Shown: piece after piece, positions 61,650-64,000 of the stretch
Numbering within the stretch: position 1 is the first letter of the stretch
Layout of the letters: the number at the start of each line of letters is the position of its first letter
From: an uncultured Aquimarina sp.
GTDB taxonomy: Bacteria > Bacteroidota > Bacteroidia > Flavobacteriales > Flavobacteriaceae
Length of the DNA: 64,000 nt
Direction of reading: 5' to 3'
Assembly (NCBI RefSeq): GCF_947492965.1
Contig: NZ_CANLOZ010000001.1
Span: 744,001-808,000 of the forward strand
Program-made: the position numbers and the translations under genes
Notes under the pieces: generated by a model
What the model was told of the DNA's origin: nothing
The model's input: the letters and a program-made list of their open reading frames with translations, nothing else
Database searches by the model: none

Positions 61650-64000
61650 ATGAAAACACAATTCTATTATTTTGCATTTTTTATGCTTTGTAGTCTTGGG
61701 CTTATTGCTCAACAAAAACCTCAAAAAGCCAGCTTGTTTGGAAAGGCCGAGTATGTCAGAACCGTGCCTGCTCTATCAAAGATGGATAATATCATTTCAG
61801 CCAAAGGAATGATAAAACATGGTCAGGAAAAAAGAAGAGGTAAAAATACCTACGTTCCTGGCAAAGGACTTCCCCTTGCAGGACAAAATGATCCGCTTAT
61901 GCAGATTCAGCAGAAATCTGCAAGAACCGCTATCTCTACAGAAGTAGCGAACTTTCAATCACACGAAGGGTTTAGTACTCCAACGGATCCTACAGGAGCT
62001 ATTGGTCCTAATCATTATGTGTACGCATTTAACTCTGGTTTCGGAATTCGTGATAGAGCTGGAAATGTCCTTTTAGCAGAAGCTTCTCTAGCGACTATCT
62101 TTCCTGGAGAAAGCTTAGGAGATCCAATCGTATTGTATGATAATTACGCAGAGCGTTTTGTTATCATGCAGTTTAGTAATACTCCAAATGGTATTTTAAT
62201 TGCAGTGGGACAAGGACCAGATCCTGTTAACGACGGGTGGTTTACTTACAGATTTAATACAGGTTCATTCCCTGATTATGAAAAAATATCTATATGGAGT
62301 GATGGATATTATATAACTGCTAATAAAGACTCTGGATCTGCAGCTACTAGCGAGGTAGTTTACGCAGTAGAAAGAGATCTAATGTTAGTAGGAGATCCTA
62401 ACGCTCAATTTGTTGGATTTCCGCTTCCTGGAATCACTACAAGTGGTTTCTATAGTCCAGGAGGATCTAGTGCTACAGGACCTACATTACCTCCTGTTGG
62501 AGTAGGACATTCTATCATCTATTTACAGGATGATGGATGGACAGGAGTTTCTCAGGATCACGTAAAAGTATGGACAACAGATGTGGATTGGACAAACGTT
62601 GCTAATTCAACTATTTCTCAACCTCAAGAAGTTTTAACTGCTCCTTTTGATAGTGTATTTGATGGAGGATCTTTCTCTAATTTACCACAGCCTAGCGGTA
62701 ATGATATCGATGCATTGCAAGCGACTATGTTATATATGACAACATATAGACGTTTCCCTAGTCATAACTCAATGATTTTTAATTTTGCCGTTGATTTAGA
62801 TGGTAATGATGATCTTGCAGGTATTCGCTGGTATGAATTTAGACAAACTGCAGATGGTCAACCATGGACTATCTTTCAAGAAGGTACTTATGTGCAGCCA
62901 GATGGTTTGAGTGCTTTTTGTGGAAGTATGGCTATGGATGGTCAAGGAAATATTGGATTAGCTTATACAGTGGTAAGTACTTCTGTTTTTCCTTCTATCC
63001 GTTATACAGGAAGATTGGCTAGTGATCCAATAGGAACTATGACATTAGCAGAACAATCTGCAGTAGAAGGTACTCAGGTAGATCCTTCTTTCAGATATGG
63101 AGATTATGGTCACATGACTATCGATCCTACAGATGATTTAACATTCTGGCATACGGCTGAGTATTTTGATGGAGGTTTTAGAAAAAACCACGTTGTAGCA
63201 TTTAATTTACAGCCAGATACTCCAGATACAGAAGCACCAACAGCTCCTACGAACTTAGTAGCTTCTAATACTACAGATGTTTCTACAACAGTTAGCTGGG
63301 ATGCTTCTACAGACAATATCGGTGTAACGGCTTATGATGTATTCCAAGACGGAACATTAGTTACTACGGTAGCTACAACTTCTGCGGATATAACAGGATT
63401 GGCTCCTTCTACATCTTATGATTTTACGGTGGTAGCAAAAGATGCAGCTGGTAATGAGTCTCCTGCTAGTGCGGCGTTATCAGTAACTACAGAAGCTCCA
63501 GATACAGAAGCTCCAACAGCTCCTACGAATCTTACATCTTCTAGCACTACTGCTGGACAAACTACACTTAGTTGGGATGCTTCTACAGATAATGTAGGTG
63601 TTGCAGCATATGATGTGTTACAAGATGGTGAGATCGTTGCTACCGTTTCTGATACTACTGTAATAGTTACTGGTTTAGCACCAGAAACAACGTATGAGTT
63701 TACTGTTATTGCAAAAGATGCGGCAGGAAACGAGTCGGTAGCTAGTGATCCACTTTCGGTTACTACACCTGCAGCTTCAGGTTGTTTAGCTGGTTTAGTG
63801 CCACCTTACGCAGAAAGTTTTGAAACTGGTTTAGGAGATTGGACTCAGAGCTCTGATGATGACCTAGATTGGACAGTAGATGCAGATGGAACACCGTCTA
63901 ATAGAACGGGGCCTTCTAGTGCCGCTGATGGTTCTAATTATATTTATGTGGAAGCTTCAGGAAACGGAGTAGGATTCCCTAATAAACAAGCAATCATTAC
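61650..64000 (+). CDS. Large secreted protein with fibronectin III repeats and MAM-like domain, 3' end cut off
   Basis: An open frame from the ATG at 61650 to the window edge, 783 residues seen. The signal peptide is MKTQFYYFAFFMLCSLGLIA. A large N-terminal domain (about 60-510, with GFSTPTDPTGAIGPNHYVYA and FNFAVDLDGNDDLAGIRWYE) looks like a beta-propeller or sugar-binding type domain that I cannot name. Two near-identical fibronectin III units follow at about 525-614 and 617-706, both starting PDTEAPTAPTNL. From C712 on, a MAM-like domain begins (LVPPYAESFETGLGDW). This plan is typical of type IX secretion cargo; the expected C-terminal sorting domain would lie beyond the window. Confidence 0.85.
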   Translation, partial: MKTQFYYFAFFMLCSLGLIAQQKPQKASLFGKAEYVRTVPALSKMDNIISAKGMIKHGQEKRRGKNTYVPGKGLPLAGQNDPLMQIQQKSARTAISTEVANFQSHEGFSTPTDPTGAIGPNHYVYAFNSGFGIRDRAGNVLLAEASLATIFPGESLGDPIVLYDNYAERFVIMQFSNTPNGILIAVGQGPDPVNDGWFTYRFNTGSFPDYEKISIWSDGYYITANKDSGSAATSEVVYAVERDLMLVGDPNAQFVGFPLPGITTSGFYSPGGSSATGPTLPPVGVGHSIIYLQDDGWTGVSQDHVKVWTTDVDWTNVANSTISQPQEVLTAPFDSVFDGGSFSNLPQPSGNDIDALQATMLYMTTYRRFPSHNSMIFNFAVDLDGNDDLAGIRWYEFRQTADGQPWTIFQEGTYVQPDGLSAFCGSMAMDGQGNIGLAYTVVSTSVFPSIRYTGRLASDPIGTMTLAEQSAVEGTQVDPSFRYGDYGHMTIDPTDDLTFWHTAEYFDGGFRKNHVVAFNLQPDTPDTEAPTAPTNLVASNTTDVSTTVSWDASTDNIGVTAYDVFQDGTLVTTVATTSADITGLAPSTSYDFTVVAKDAAGNESPASAALSVTTEAPDTEAPTAPTNLTSSSTTAGQTTLSWDASTDNVGVAAYDVLQDGEIVATVSDTTVIVTGLAPETTYEFTVIAKDAAGNESVASDPLSVTTPAASGCLAGLVPPYAESFETGLGDWTQSSDDDLDWTVDADGTPSNRTGPSSAADGSNYIYVEASGNGVGFPNKQAII

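Noticed and set aside
1-64000. tRNA, rRNA, CRISPR array, insertion sequence or prophage
   Set aside because: Gaps are short, and no cloverleaf-type sequence, spaced repeat series, transposase or integrase frame was seen.

Overview
The window looks like chromosomal core DNA of a marine-type flavobacterium (phylum Bacteroidota, family Flavobacteriaceae). It is AT-rich. It encodes a gliding-motility ABC ATPase (GldA), a PorU-like C25 peptidase of the type IX secretion system, a probable type IX cargo protein with fibronectin repeats, a split MetH and multi-PAS soluble kinases with a flavobacterial H-box. Promoter-like sites fit the Bacteroidota pattern (-33 TTTG, -7 TAnnTTTG). I cannot fix the genus. 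I saw no tRNA, rRNA, CRISPR array, insertion sequence, prophage or integrase.

Layout. (1) 1-1500: a cut-off gene and two small secreted paralogues, all on the minus strand. (2) 1.6-27 kb: a methionine and sulfur supercluster. metK (minus) has a candidate SAM-II riboswitch next to its promoter. Divergent from it, a SAM-I riboswitch precedes metY, metX, thrA (aspartokinase-homoserine dehydrogenase), an OsmC gene and a metZ-like gene. After a porU-like gene comes the assimilatory sulfate operon: DUF2061, cysH, cysD, cysN, a sulfite reductase with a C-terminal HEPN-like extension, the siroheme genes cobA and cysG-N, a ferredoxin reductase and a ferredoxin. A second SAM-I riboswitch precedes split metH and metF. 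Sulfate is thus reduced to sulfide, sulfide joins acetylhomoserine to give homocysteine, and methyl-THF turns homocysteine into methionine, with SAM-sensing RNAs at three points. (3) 27-38 kb: a PagL-like deacylase, a DUF2807 lipoprotein, two paralogous multi-PAS histidine kinases with a CheY-like regulator, gldA and a GH1 glycosidase. (4) 37.6-40.5 kb: lrp divergent from tdh-kbl (threonine catabolism). (5) 40.6-44.8 kb: aromatic amino acid operon pheA, aminotransferase, tyrA, DAHP synthase-chorismate mutase, headed by a phenylalanine-rich leader peptide and attenuator. (6) 44.9-61 kb: housekeeping genes (rsgA, dtd, mazG-like, aroA, queA, rlmN, prenyl synthase) among secreted proteins (two DUF3857 proteins, a chalcone isomerase-DUF2147 fusion, an S41 lipoprotein) and an ECF sigma/anti-sigma module. 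(7) 61.65 kb to the end: a large secreted protein cut by the window edge.

The strongest signals are regulatory RNAs: the pheA attenuator, the candidate SAM-II element at metK, the two almost identical SAM-I elements, and a 26-bp repeated element at the head of the sulfate operon.
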